Shown piece by piece: positions 44,346 through 56,983 of a stretch of DNA of 64,000 nt; position 1 is the stretch's first letter; each line of letters starts with the position of its first letter. Source of the DNA: Piper betle (Eukaryota; Streptophyta; Magnoliopsida; Piperales; Piperaceae); contig JAURVB010000705.1 in NCBI GenBank assembly GCA_033002965.1, positions 1 through 64,000 on the forward strand, in the 5' to 3' direction. Position numbers and translations under genes: made by a program. The notes beneath the pieces were generated by a model. The model had not been told where the DNA came from. It ran no database searches and saw nothing but the letters and a program-made list of their open reading frames with translations.

Positions 44346-46169
44346 AAATAAAATATATTTTACCGTATAAGGTCATAAGTTTAAATTGATTAACTTTAAT
44401 TTTTAACTTTACTAATAAGAATCTGTCTAATTATCTTAAAAAATATAATAAAAAATAATTATATTTTATTTTTTTATTTAAATAAGATATATTTTTAAAA
44501 TTAATTCCCATTTTATAAATAATATATTAAATTATTATAATCTATTTCATTATTAAATAAAAAATTATATATATAATTAAAATTTATCATGGCACGATAT
44601 CTTGCTTAGTTTCCTATTAATCTTGTCAGGTTCGTCGCATCTGAAATGGAGACTAGCTGCGTTGAATTTAGGGGGACGACTAATCTCAATTAGGCGCATA
44701 GTCGTGGCTATATTCTCTTTGCTTCTCTCGTTGCAATCAGGGGAGGACTTGTGCATAAGCGTACAAAGCAAGCAGGGAGGAATACGTCTCATCTTGTCCT
44801 CATTGCAATGCAATATTAATTAGTACGGATAAATTGCGACCTGGTAAGTCAATCCGCTATAAAAGCATCGTCCCTCAAAATAGACATTGAAGCCATGCGC
44901 AGGTACGAGGGTCTCCGGTGTATGGAACGACTGGTCATGTTGCTGCTGTACACAGCTGCTTATTCATGGCTAGAAAAACTTATTCAGGTCTCTGGCCCAG
45001 AGTTTTCGTTACACCTACGTCAAAACCACCCTTTGGTGTCTATGGGAAAACCAGGTCTCTCTCTTGGTGAGTCCCGGTATTATGACTCCGGCACGAGGGT
45101 CACATGTTTGCAAGCTTTGAACGGCGATGGCCATGCCATCATCGTCCACCAGTGGGTAGAAGAACGGCCATGGTAATGCCCCTCTATAAGGAAAATTGGA
45201 GCATAGAACGAAGACTTAATATTAATGGGGCCAATTAAGAAAGATAGGAATGTCGCAGTCTTGAAAGGAAGCCCAAAGTGAAGGTGATGGTTAGGAGACC
45301 CATTAATAGAGAGGAATACTGGCAGCAAGAGATCAGCGGTAGCAGTGGAAACGTAATAACGCGCTTTCTTCCCCAGATGAGAGGGACAAGCTACAAAGGG
45401 GGCTCTTCAGCCATTGAAACGTCAAGTTCAGATATTTGCGAAGCAGAGGGGGATCTTGCAACTCAGCAACTGTTATGAAATCGTGCAATTTCTCCCCGAG
45501 ACCAAACAAAAAACAGAAAATAAAACAAGCACATAATAGTGATATTAATGTTCAATAAGTCGCTTAAGATGAGCCAGGATCTCATTTATAAATTGTTCCG
45601 ATGACAACTGATATATATTATAAGTTCGCGTACATACCAGTTCACATTTCCTGGTCTAGTCTGTCGACCAAAATTTTTTCGGGGCAGAGAGTCAAGCTGT
45701 TGAATAGTATTGAAATAAGGGACTATTCGTGGCTTGTATGTGCAGTACTTAAAAGGCATTCCTATAATTATCTTTCGTTGGCTGATTAAGAGGGAATAAG
45801 AAGATGGATTTAGGCTTTTAGAAATGTGAACTCTATAATATGTACAATGTCAAAACATGGGAAGGAGTACTTTGTATCAAGTGAATAGTGATAACATTTA
45901 GGGGTGGAAAGTAAGAACGGCGGCTTGATCAAGTAATCCTGTTCATGAGCCGCGTTTATTCTCGAGTCCCAAGTCGTAATTGCTTAATCAGCTACTTCTC
46001 AGCATTCCATTGTTGTGGACGCCTAGACGGTGGGTAAATATCTATCCAATTTCTTTATAAATAAATAAATAAATATATATATATATATATCCAAATCTTG
46101 TTTACCGCACCTTTTACCCCTTAAAATCATAATTAGAACGAAAAAATTTATATTAGATTTTGCTCTTTT
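44346..46169. other. Intergenic with one weak gene candidate
   Basis: A TATAAAAG at 44858-44865 precedes an ATG at 44895 whose frame runs 93 codons to 45176 (MRRYEGLRCMERLVMLLLYT...). The N-terminus is hydrophobic at about 12-21. I do not recognise the protein, and the leader would be only a few bases long, so this may be chance. The remainder shows nothing. Confidence 0.25.
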
Positions 46170-49100
46170 TGTTGGGTTCTCACATCGTTCTCACATCAGT
46201 TTTAAAGTGATGGTGACTTGTATATAAATTAACGAGAAATTATTTTTATTTAAGCTAATTTTTAGATTAAAAAACTCCTCACACACTCAAAAACTCTTTA
46301 GGAACCCAAAAGGCCTAACGGTTTGTATCAAAGCTTTGATTTTTTGTTTTAGTTTTTATTAAAATGAAAGATGAGAAATATGTTAAGATAGTCGCTCTTA
46401 ATGGTAAATCTAACTAGTATTACTAGAAGGGTCGTATGATTGATTATTTATTTACTAAAGATTTATATTATCTAATTTTTGGTCCTCTTGAGTCGTTAAG
46501 TTCTAGTTCATCGTTGATTGTCACTCTGTTTGCGACTGATGAAAGAAAAACTTTTTCGATTCATCTTCCCTTACCTATTGTTAAGGCTAAGTCAAGTGTC
46601 ACAATTAAATAAATTAAGATGGACAAAAAGTGCATGACTTTAATCAGAGAATAGTTAAAACGGAACGTATATAATTATACATAACATAGATAACCATATG
46701 ACGGAAACAAAAAATGGGCAAAGCACTTTAGGATAAGTTCTTATATACATATGAGAGACACACTTACAGGAACCAAAACTTACTGGTCAGAAGATTGATG
46801 AATCTTTAATATGAGGATGAGACAGAGGTTAGTAACTACATTAAAAAGATACAAGGTATATTAACTCAGTTGTCTAGTTTGAATATGTCTTTTAATAATG
46901 TTTGACAAACTTGTTTATTATTTAATAATTTACTGGAGTCTTGGTTATTTCCTTGAATAATTTTAACAAACAGCTAACATTTGATATGATTTCAAGTTAT
47001 CTCTTAAATGAAGAGATGACAAGGAAAACACAATAAATAACCTTATTCATCTCAAACTTTGGTTTCTAAAGATATTTCTCAGGGAAGATCGAAGAATAGG
47101 AATCTAGGTGGAAGAGACAAGAGTAAATGAAGGTCTAAATCCAGAAACAAGATCTTCAAGTTCTTTTATTATGATAAAGCTGATCGTAAGAAGTAAAACT
47201 ATTATATATACAAGAAAGATGTAAGAGACAATAATATTTTTTACAATAAGAATGAAAGTGATAAGGGTGTCAATGTTGTAGTAGGAGATGTGCTAATCAT
47301 GATTGATGATGAAAACGACTAGTCGACAACTAATAATGATACTATTTGGGTGATTGATTTTGGTGCATCGTTTCATACTACCCCTTGTAAAGATTTCTTC
47401 AACACCTATACGATAACTGATCTATGTGTGGTGAAAATGTGCAGCAATAAAACTTCTAAAATTGTTGGTCATGGTGATGTGCATATTGTGACCAATTCTG
47501 ATTGTAAATTTATTTTAAAAAATGTGTGTAATATTTTTGATTTAAAATTGAATTTGATGTCAACAAGTGTGTCGGAGATAAGAGCTACGTTTCACAATTT
47601 TTATGTGGTTTATAAAAATTAATTAAATGATCTCCAGTGGTTGCTAAGGAAAGTGTCATGGTCTCTTTGGGACTATAACTAGTTTGGTTCACATAGAGGT
47701 TAATGTTACGTCTACTATTCTCATAGTTGATTTGTAGCATAAGAGATTGACACATAAGTGAAAAAAGGCTAGAGTTTTTGTAAAAGAAAAATTATCTTTC
47801 ATGACTTGATGAGATAACACTAGGCTCTTGTAATCATTGTTTGACTAGAAAATAACATAAGGCTCCTTTTGTATCCATTGGTAAAAAATACTCAGATAGT
47901 TAAAATTGGACATTCTGATGTGTACCACTTTTATTGATGTACTTCAAGGAATGTATGATGTTATTGTTTGAAGAGTAAAAAATGTGTTGAATACTTTCAA
48001 AGTATTTCATGTTCTTGTTGAAAGAGAAGTAGTGAAGACTTTGAAATGTATGAAAAGTATAAATAGAGGTGAATATTACTCTAATGAGTTTCAAGTATAT
48101 TGCAACAAACATGACATTCGATATAAGAAGATTGTTCCTTATACCTCACAATTGAATGAAATGGCTGAAAAGATGAACAGAATAATTCTAGAAAGAGTTA
48201 GGTTTATGCTTTTTATAGTAAAATTACTTAAAAGTCTTTAGGCTGAAGTTACTTCTACTTCTTGTTATTTAATTAATAGGTTTCCTACACTTGCTTTAAA
48301 TATATATGTCCTAAAAAAAATTTTGAGTGGTAGAAAGGTAAAATATACTCATTTAAAGGTGCTTGGTTGTAAAATTTTTGTATATATGCCTAAGGAACTA
48401 AGGTTTAAGTTTGATATTAGGGCATTTAAATGTATATTTCTAAGTTTTGGTGATAAAAAGTTTAGTTTCAGACTTTAGGTTCTTAAGGAGAAGAAGATGG
48501 TTCGAAGTTGGGATGTGGTGTTTCGAGAAAATCTATTTCTAAAGGACTTTGGGAATTAAACTACTGCCCAAAGTGATGCAGAGGATTATGTTAAGTTAAG
48601 ATTTCATATGCTCCTCCAATGGTTATATAGAATATTATTTAGGATGTTGCTAGACAGATTAATGAAGAAGCTAGAGTGACATTCATATTTTCTTGCCTAG
48701 TGAGAGTGAAGGTGAGGAAAAGATATTACTAATGATATAGTGTCTGATGTTATTAATAAACAGAGACATAATGGTGATCAGGGTATTGATCGATGGGAGG
48801 CTAATGCTAATAGAACAAAATCTAGTAAAGTTGTTAAGTCATTTATGAAATATCCAAAATCTACTTATAGTACTCACAGAAAATGATGAGCCAAGTGAGT
48901 TTTAGTGTTGCCCTAGTTTACCTCACTGTAAATCAGCTAATCCAAATTGATAACCTCATTGTAATATATCATCCTACATATATGAAGTGGAGATGATTTG
49001 AATGACTTGATAAGTGAGGGGCTTCATGGTAAGAATTGGAGACTTTTGAAACTTCAGTGTAATATGTGGAGGTAACATATATGAGGGGGAGATGATTCGA

Positions 49101-49262
49101 GATAATCTAATGTATTAGGGGAGAATTATTAAATTAATTCCATATCAATTTTGATGGGTGACGGGTGACTTGCATATATGTTAGTGATAAAATCTTATTT
49201 TTTAAGCTAGTTTTTGAATTAAAATATGCATGCCTCTGACTCTTAGGAACCCAAAGGGCCGA
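46170..49262 (+). mobile_element. Decayed full-length Ty1/Copia retrotransposon with short LTRs
   Basis: The left LTR (about 46170-46318, starting TGTTGGG) and right LTR (about 49111-49262) are each about 150 bases and share GGTGACTTG.ATATA, TTTAAGCTA.TTTTT and TTAGGAACCCAAAxGGCC. A primer site like TGGTATCAAAGC (initiator tRNA-Met type, degenerate) follows at 46322, and a polypurine tract GAGGGGGAGATG precedes the right LTR at 49084. Inside, in order: a gag-like region (from about 46360), protease with D-F-G-A-S for D-S-G-A-S at about 47356, integrase with YTSQLNEMAEKMNR at about 48139, and the L-G-C-K-I-F-V region near 48363. Reverse transcriptase is largely lost. Many stops; dead. Confidence 0.85.
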
Positions 49263-51829
49263 AGCACTTTTAACTCTTTTTACTTGCTACGTCTAGCTAA
49301 GTCCCCTTTTATCTTTGGGATGATGACCATCAGAAGACATGAATGAATTGACGGTAAGCTGCTTGCTTTACACAAAATATATATATAATGATGAAATGAT
49401 TTGGTGATACCTTTGTTGAGTACTTACCGTACTGCAAGAAAGATGGAAAAAAACTTTTCTTCGCCAACTCAAGTCTTCTGAGCCAACGGTAGATTTGAAT
49501 AGCATTATTATCCTCGTAAGGGAAGGATAATATTAGCAGCATGAGCACCAAGTCATTACTCATGACCAAGTTAGGCGTGAAACAAGATTGAATATTATTT
49601 GTGATGTGCATGGCATGACACATTCTCGCTTTGGATTTCCCTTTCCTTTCTCAACCCTACCCTCGTGTGGTGCGTTTGCCTTATCGGAATCATTTTCCAT
49701 GAAACGGTACACAAGTAGCCGGTTGGATTAATGAAATGAAGAAAAAGACTTGCGATGGTCGCATGCCCTACTATTACGCCGGGTTAAAATTCGGGATTGG
49801 ATCACAATTGGTTTATTGATCACGACCAGCTAACCCCCGGTTATTATATTTATGAAGAAAAAGAAAAAGAGAAGAAGCGGTTACGATAATTTTGCTTGCA
49901 ACTTCATATTATGTATTTTATTTACATGTACGAAAGATGTCTGTGTGTTTTGTTCCTGTCTCGTGGATTACGGGCAGTGGCCTCGGATGTTGTGCTTTTG
50001 GTTTGGAAAACTGCTATAAACAATGACTACGTACACGACTCATGTTTGCTTCCCATTAATTTTTTATTCATTTGAAAAGCTCAAAGCCATATTTATTCTT
50101 TTTGAACGTTCATTCCCTTTCATTATCTGACTACCATGTTCGGTGGGAGAGCGACGAATAAATGTGCGTAAAAATTAGGAATTGGAATATGATTTAGACA
50201 GCCGGAGGGCAAACTGTTGAGCCTAAATTAAATGTCCGAGTTTGTGTATCGTCACGTGGTGTGTCACCCTTACATCACCCTTTTATCCCTCGCTCGAGCT
50301 GAACCGATCTCATTCAGTTCAAGTGCCCATCGAGCCAAAGTTGAACCAACGATTAAACGTCATCCACAAACCATTACTCGGGTAACATCCCGGCATGGAA
50401 TTATATCTCATTTTAATTTTTTTTATAATCAACCCTAACAGAACCGTCCCCTTGCAAATTGGCAACGATACAATCTTATAATTTACAAATTACGTAAATG
50501 TTCTTTGATATTGAATTCTAAAAACTGAAAAAAATTAAAATAATCATCTTCATCATCATTATAACGTTTTCATATATATTCTTAAATTCAATTATCTAAT
50601 AAATATTAAACTGTTCAAAACACCTGCACACTTTGTAGATTATAATAATTAATTTTATCTAAATATATCATATCTATATAGAAGCAATAATATGATATTA
50701 TAAGGCTTATTTAAAAAATAAAAATATTACATTAAATCAGTATGTGTTCATGTTACAAATTATGGAGAGTAAAATGCTAAGTTAACTATATTATATATTT
50801 TTTAATGTATAAGAGCAAACACTATAAAAGAAATGTAGCACAAGTGTTTTATCAAAAAGATTATTGAATGAATGAATTGTAAATTTGATAAGAAAACAGC
50901 AGACACGATTCAATAAAAATAATTTAATAAAGTAATACATAAAAATATTAAAATTTAGTATTTTTTTAACTTAGTAAGAACAAACTTCACAAATTTAAAA
51001 ATAAAATATATAAATTTTTTTCATATTTTTAGCATGTAAGAACAAATAATTAAAAATAGTTGAAGAAGGTTTTTTTAACGTTTATTAAAGAAATAGATTG
51101 CAAAGATGAGAAGAATATGTCACACTTAAATTGATTTTTAAAAAAAGTCGTGAAAAGAGAAATTACAGAAAATAAAGACAATAAGAATTTTTTTAAAAAT
51201 GGATAAATGATCTATTGAATCAAATGAATAAATGTGAATAGCTTATCACTACGAGTCTCGTCTTTCTAATGAGCCGTTAATAATAAATTTATGGGTGATT
51301 AAAAATAGAAAAAATTCAAAATTTGTAAAAAAAAAAATTAAATGATAAGATTAAAATTTCTTTGAAAATCATAATTTATGGAGTGTACCGTTTTATAATA
51401 AGGGACAAAATTATACATTATTCTAAAAAACACACCCTTTATATTATATAAAGAAAAACATTTTATAAAAGTACTTTTTGTAAAGAGATATGTCGGGAAA
51501 GTAGAAACTTTGTGATAATAAATCTGAAAAAAAATTTCAAACTCTTATTATAGTGAGGTATTTGATGCCAGGATTTATCCAAAGAAAAATAGAAACATCA
51601 AAACAGGGGAGGGACCTAAGCCAAACCGAAAGGAAATTAGTTAGCCGGGCGAGGATAAGGCGGGGAATAGGTCGGCGACTCGGCGAGGTCAGAGTGGTCA
51701 TAGAAATAATGTCGTGCGCGAGTCCACGCGGTGCAAACTCACTGGCCCTTCCCGACGGCGGGCCAACGTCTACTTCTAGATCCTTTTTACAGAGTCAGTA
51801 CTAACGCCGTAGCATCCGCCCCATCATGT
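49263..51829. other. AT-rich intergenic region
   Basis: An open frame of 97 codons on the minus strand at 49330-49623 is unrecognised. 50460-51550 is extremely AT-rich with no structure that I can name. Confidence 0.4.
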
Positions 51830-53052
51830 ACAATATATATATATATATATATATATATGTTCACACACCTTCACTCGTCCTTGCCATACCCTTTCCCCCT
51901 TCCAAGCTCTTTTTTCTTCTCATGATTTTGGCTCAAAGAAAGTAAACAATTTGGTGAAGCTGCAAAAGCTTCTATTTTGAGCATTCTGTATCTCTACTTT
52001 GCTTCCTCTTAGCTTCTTTTTCCGGGTAATCTTGGTCTCGCTGATGTTGTGCTTGCTTCTTTTTACTGTCTTTCCTGAATATTTGCTTCTTCTGGGTACT
52101 TTATGCCTGGGTCCTTGTTTGATTCACGGTGTTTATTGCATGTTCACTTTACTTTGTTCTTGTGTGTTTTTTTGTAGTGCTCATGTTTATTTCCTCCTCC
52201 CCTCAAGGAATTGATGTTGCGTGCTTGTATTCCTTGAACATGGTTTTCTTTTAAAAAAATGGAAGGTATTTTACTGCTGCCAATTATATCTTCTGGTTAA
52301 AGGACAGTTTTGTTATGTGCTTATTACTTAGATTTTTACCTCAAATCAATATTTTGAATTATCCTACTTTTATTCCTCCATGCGGTCAAGTGGTTTATGC
52401 TAGCTGCTTTTCCCTGTTCTCACTATGCTTCTTGATACCGAACGTTCTTTCTTGTAGCATATCCTTTGCATTTACCATTTAAGTAATATTGACCTTGTTT
52501 TAAATAATAACCCTTAACATAATTGTAGAAAAATAGCAATATCCTGCTACATATCTCTTATGGTGTTTATCTTTGCTATGCCAGTATTATTGCCCAAATT
52601 ATATCTGTTTATATGCGTGATTGTGATAAGAGTTTTTTAAAACCATGTAACTTTATTTTTTGTGAGCTAAACATGATTATTACGTGTCTTTATATGCCCC
52701 TTCTCGTTAAAACATGGTTCATTCTGTTGGATGTGGCCAAATGTTATCTCTGTATTGAATTTATTGATCCAAACAATATTTTACGTTAAATGCTTGTTTG
52801 TTTCTTTCTGTCTTTTTCTTCTTTTTTTTCTTTATATTCTGGAATATAAAATAACATAATTGGATGTATGGTTCTACGAATCTTACTTCTTACTATTTTG
52901 ATGAATGGTGCTTGAAGCCTTACTTCTTGCTTTGCATATTTAATAAACTTGCAGGAGTTTGTCGTGTGACTTGTTTTTGGTTTAGGACAAAGGCAGCTAC
53001 TTTGTAGTACCTAAGTGGCTTTGTAAAAACAAAGGGAAGCTCATCATAACTC
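51830..53052 (+). promoter_or_regulatory. Promoter and probable spliced leader of the GRAS gene
   Basis: A (TA)n run at 51834-51858 lies before a pyrimidine-rich stretch (51860-51925) that could hold the start site. A leader intron is plausible from 52026 (GGGTAATCTTG) to 52954 (CTTGCAG), followed by about 100 bases of leader before the ATG at 53053. PAT1-type GRAS genes usually have a leader intron and an uninterrupted coding exon. The exact splice sites are inferred. Confidence 0.4.
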
Positions 53053-54920
53053 ATGCTTTCACTTAACATGGATTTCCACCAGTTCTTTAGGTATAGCGAG
53101 CCTACAGTAGAAACATCCTATGATTATGCCTTGTCAAGTTTGCTCCCTACATCTGACTCGAAGCTGGAGGAACTTGTGAAACTTGAATTTGGTAACTCGC
53201 CTAATTCTCCACTCTCATCCCACTTTGATAATGAAACCAACTCTGGATTGAGCAACAGCCAGGAGCTTTACAGCTCTGCGGAGAACCATTCATAGATCAG
53301 CACGAGCAACCATTTGTCGTCAGAAACTGAGAGTCCATTTCTGGAAGTACCGTCAAACCTTCAGGAAAATCTTACACTTCATGGGAACAAAATGAAGAAG
53401 GCACTGCAGAAGATTGAATGTGCACTCATGGAACCGGACTTCGATAAAGAACGCTCTCCTAGCTCAGCCATTGGTGAAAGCCCCCAAGTCGGGTCTTCAA
53501 GAAAGCAGAAGCAAAAAGAAATAAGGAAAAAAGAGCACCAAAGTGAGTTCATTGTCTCACAACCACAGCCATCAGCATCAGGAAAGCAGAGGAAATCTGA
53601 CCTTGCATCTCCTTCAGATAAACAAGTCGGGTCTTCAAGAAAGCAGAAGCAAAAAGAAATAAGGAAAAAAGAGCACCAAAGTGAGTTCATTGTCTCACAA
53701 CCACAGCCATCAGCATCAGGAAAGCAGAGGAAATCTGACCTTGCATCTCCTTCAGATAAACGGCCACGTGTGACAGGTTACTCCTTGCAAGAAAATCCTG
53801 ATTATGATATCAAAGCTTTGCTAATTGAGTGTGCAAGGGCCCTCTACGAAAAGAGAATCTCCGACTTTGATAACTTCATCAGAGAAGCCAGGACTTGTGT
53901 GTCTATCTGTGGTGATCTCACGCAGCGTCTAGGAGCTTACATAGTTGAAGGATTGGTTGCCCGCAAGGAAGCCTCAGGGAATAACATATACCGAGCCTTG
54001 AAATGTAAGGAACCTGAAAGCAAGGAGCTACTTTCCTACACGCAAATTTTATATGAGAGTTGCCCATACTTCAAATTTGGATACATGGCAGCCAATGGCG
54101 CAATTGCAGAAGCATTCAGGAATGAAGATCGTGTTCACATCATAGATTTCCAAATTGCTCAAGGTACCCAGTGGGTCACCTTGATCCAAGCCCTTGCAGC
54201 AAGGCCAGGAGGGCCTCCACATGTTCGGATCACTGGCATCGATGATCCTGTGTCAAAATATGCACGAGCAGGCTTGGATGCTGTTGGTAAGAGATTAGCT
54301 GCCATGTCGGAGAAATTCAAAATTCCTGTGGAGTTCCACCCAACGCCTGTATATGCCTCTGAGATCACTCGGGACATGTTGGACGTCAGAGCTGGTGAGG
54401 CCCTTGCTGTGAATTTCACCTTGCAGCTACATCACACGCCTGACGAGAGTGTGGATGTGAGCAACCCCAGGGATGGGCTACTTAGAATGGTGAAGTCTTT
54501 AAGTCCCAAGGTGACGACTTTAGTTGAACAAGAATCGAACACCAACACCACCCCATTCCTCACTAGATTCGAGGAAGTGTTGAAATACTATTCAGCTATG
54601 TTCGAATCCATCGATGTAACTCAACCTCGAGACAGCAAAGAGAGGATAAATGTAGAGCAACATTGTTTGGCTCGGGACATTGTCAACATAATCGCGTGCG
54701 AGGGAAAGACAGAGTAGAAAGGCATGAGTTGCTGGGTAAATGGAAGTCCAGGCTCAGCATGGCAGGTTTTCGGCCTTACCCACTCAGCTCTCATGTAAAC
54801 TCCGTTATAAGGTTGCTGCTGGCATCTTACTCTGAGAATTACACACTTTATGAGAAGGAAGGAGCCATGCTTCTCGGTTGGAAAGGCAGGAATTTGATCT
54901 CTGTTTCGGCTTGGCACTGA
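53053..54920 (+). CDS. GRAS transcription regulator, PAT1/SCL1 clade (frame disrupted)
   Basis: Single coding exon. A divergent N-terminus (MDFHQFFRYSEP..., 80 codons) ends at a TAG at 53293-53295, after which the same frame stays open to 54717. The GRAS domain follows in order: LLIECARALYEKRISDFDNF (LHRI), VHIIDFQIAQGTQW (VHIID), ALAVNFTLQLHHTPDESV (PFYRE entry), LVEQESNTNTTPFLTRF, RINVEQHCLARDIVNIIACEG, then after a one-base loss near 54705-54713 WKSRLSMAGFRPYPLSSHVN and the SAW end GWKGRNLISVSAWH. PAT1-clade proteins act in phytochrome A and stress signalling in nucleus and cytoplasm. Upstream of the GRAS domain a 46-residue Lys-rich segment occurs twice in perfect tandem. Either a recent pseudogene or a real gene with sequence errors. 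Confidence 0.88.
53485..53760 (+). repeat. Perfect 138-bp tandem duplication inside the GRAS gene
   Basis: Copies 53485-53622 and 53623-53760 look identical base for base. Each encodes 46 in-frame residues beginning QVGSSRKQKQKEIRKKEHQS and ending SDLASPSDK. The duplication keeps the frame. Confidence 0.95.
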
Positions 54921-56983
54921 GAAAGATAGGGAGTCTAGTAGTTGTAGTCCATGTTTTGTCATATGATATTGAGTTTGTGATACTGTTGTCAGGAGTTGCT
55001 TAGCGCAGGTAGATGAATACTATCATATCCTATGTAATAAAAACAGGTGATGTTAATGTTCAATACAGCTTCGTTTCAGTTAATGTAGCGCTCAGATATA
55101 CAGAAAACGATAATCATGTCACCAGGCGACATTAAGTAATACGTGTACTTCAAAATGAACGTTTCAGTTAAATGTTACAATTTGATTTTTCTTGTCAGCT
55201 CTTTTAACTTCCTCCTTTGTTTCGTTATTCGTTGGTTATTTTACGTTGTTGTAATTCGAGTATTACCTACAGTTGGTATTGAGAGCCGAATGATGGTCTT
55301 AAGTTGGAAATTTCTCATTCGACAGGAATAATTGTACATAGCGATGTAGTGCCGGTCAAAGATGTTGTATCGTTGCCCTCTAAAGGCGAAGATGATACCC
55401 CAAGGCATGATAGATGCGGTCTGCCGAAAAAGATACCATTGTTACAAGAAATCTTCTTTTAAAAAAAAAAAAACAAATAAAACATGCATTTCATGCAATC
55501 CAAGAAGATACAAGAGAACTACAATAATTTATTGCCTACACACGAAGAGAACCTGCATAATTATATTTTATCTAGGAATTCATTTAATTCTTCTAATATT
55601 ATTACGTAGTTGTTTTATATCATCAAAAAAGTTTCTAATTTTCGATAAGCAATTGTTTTGATTTTCACTGTTATATAAGAAATCTTATCGGCTTCGAAAG
55701 ATTTCGTTACGACGGCAAAAGCTGTAGGAGAATTTACGTACTAAGGTAGTTAAGTTTACGCGAACAAGAATTGATGTTATAGAACATGAATTTGAAGGTT
55801 GGGCATTAATTTATGAGCACTTGAACCTGTTTACATCTCTTCTTCTTAACCAAGCATCGGCAATGGATGTTAAAAATAGGGACTTAAAACTGGGATTCAC
55901 GCACAAAATCAGATCAGACTCGGACTCGCCCAAAATAATCCGGATGAAAATGGGCTTCACTAGTTAGTAATTTGTTGCCCTCGGGTTCGTAGTCCATATT
56001 AATGGACTTCTTATTGAAGTCCTACGAGACGACAGACGTGGACTCTAACTCCAACATAAAGAAGGGGAAAGTTTATTAGCTGCTTGTGTCTAGGGAGAGT
56101 CATCCAAATTTATTAAGATTAAAATATCTTTAAAATTATTGTATTTTTAAATATTTAAAAATAGGTTATATTAATGTCAATAAAAAATAAAAATATCATC
56201 ACCCATTAGGTAGGACCTATTAAAAAGACTCATAAGATATTTTTACCTTTTGAAAAATGCATTAGTATATAGATATTTTACAATTAATTTTTATTACAAT
56301 TATTTTGATAATTAAGATTAAAAGATAAAAAAATATTATATTGATTTGTGTATGTAAATTTAAATTTTGAAAAGAGAGTCTAAAAAGAAATCGCAGCTGC
56401 TCATATACGCTTAGCTGTTTTGAGCATTAGCTCATCGTGAACATGTAAGAGTTAAGAAGGCTCTTCAACAAAACATCTTATGTACGCCTAATTAAGAAAA
56501 TGTAACAACATCGTCTGGGCTAGTTAGCGATGGACGTAATAATTAAGAGATAAGAGAAGGAAAATGCAGCAATATCATCTGGGCTAGTTAGAGATGGAGG
56601 ACATAATAAAGAGATAGGAGAAGATGACTGATAGCATCAGATATGAATACCTTGGATTCAAAAGGAAGGAGAAGTTTGGAAGACGAAGAAACTCCTTTGC
56701 AAGAGAATAAAATAAAAAGAGAGGAAGAGGAATGATATACCACCCGTACACGTACACCTCGCCAAATCCTCTTCCTACAAAACACAAATCCCCTGCCCAC
56801 AATTTCCAATCCTCACCGTCCATTCCCCATCGTCGTCTTTCGTGGCTTTGGTCTCTGACAACAACAAAAACGGCTCCCCCTTCGTCCATATATCCAGATA
56901 GGGTGGGCATGCGTATGTGTATGCAATATTTGTTCTCTTCACTCCAACAACAAAACCTACTAAACAACAACACGCAGCAATCA
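54921..56983. other. GRAS 3' flank, spacer and bHLH upstream region
   Basis: No gene recognised. 56100-56370 is very AT-rich. An open frame continues upstream of the bHLH ATG (from 56732) but is not conserved-looking and probably is leader sequence. Confidence 0.4.

Noticed and set aside
44895..45176. Small gene behind a perfect TATAAAAG
   Set aside because: The leader would be almost absent, the protein is unrecognised and there is no codon-bias support; mentioned only as a weak candidate.
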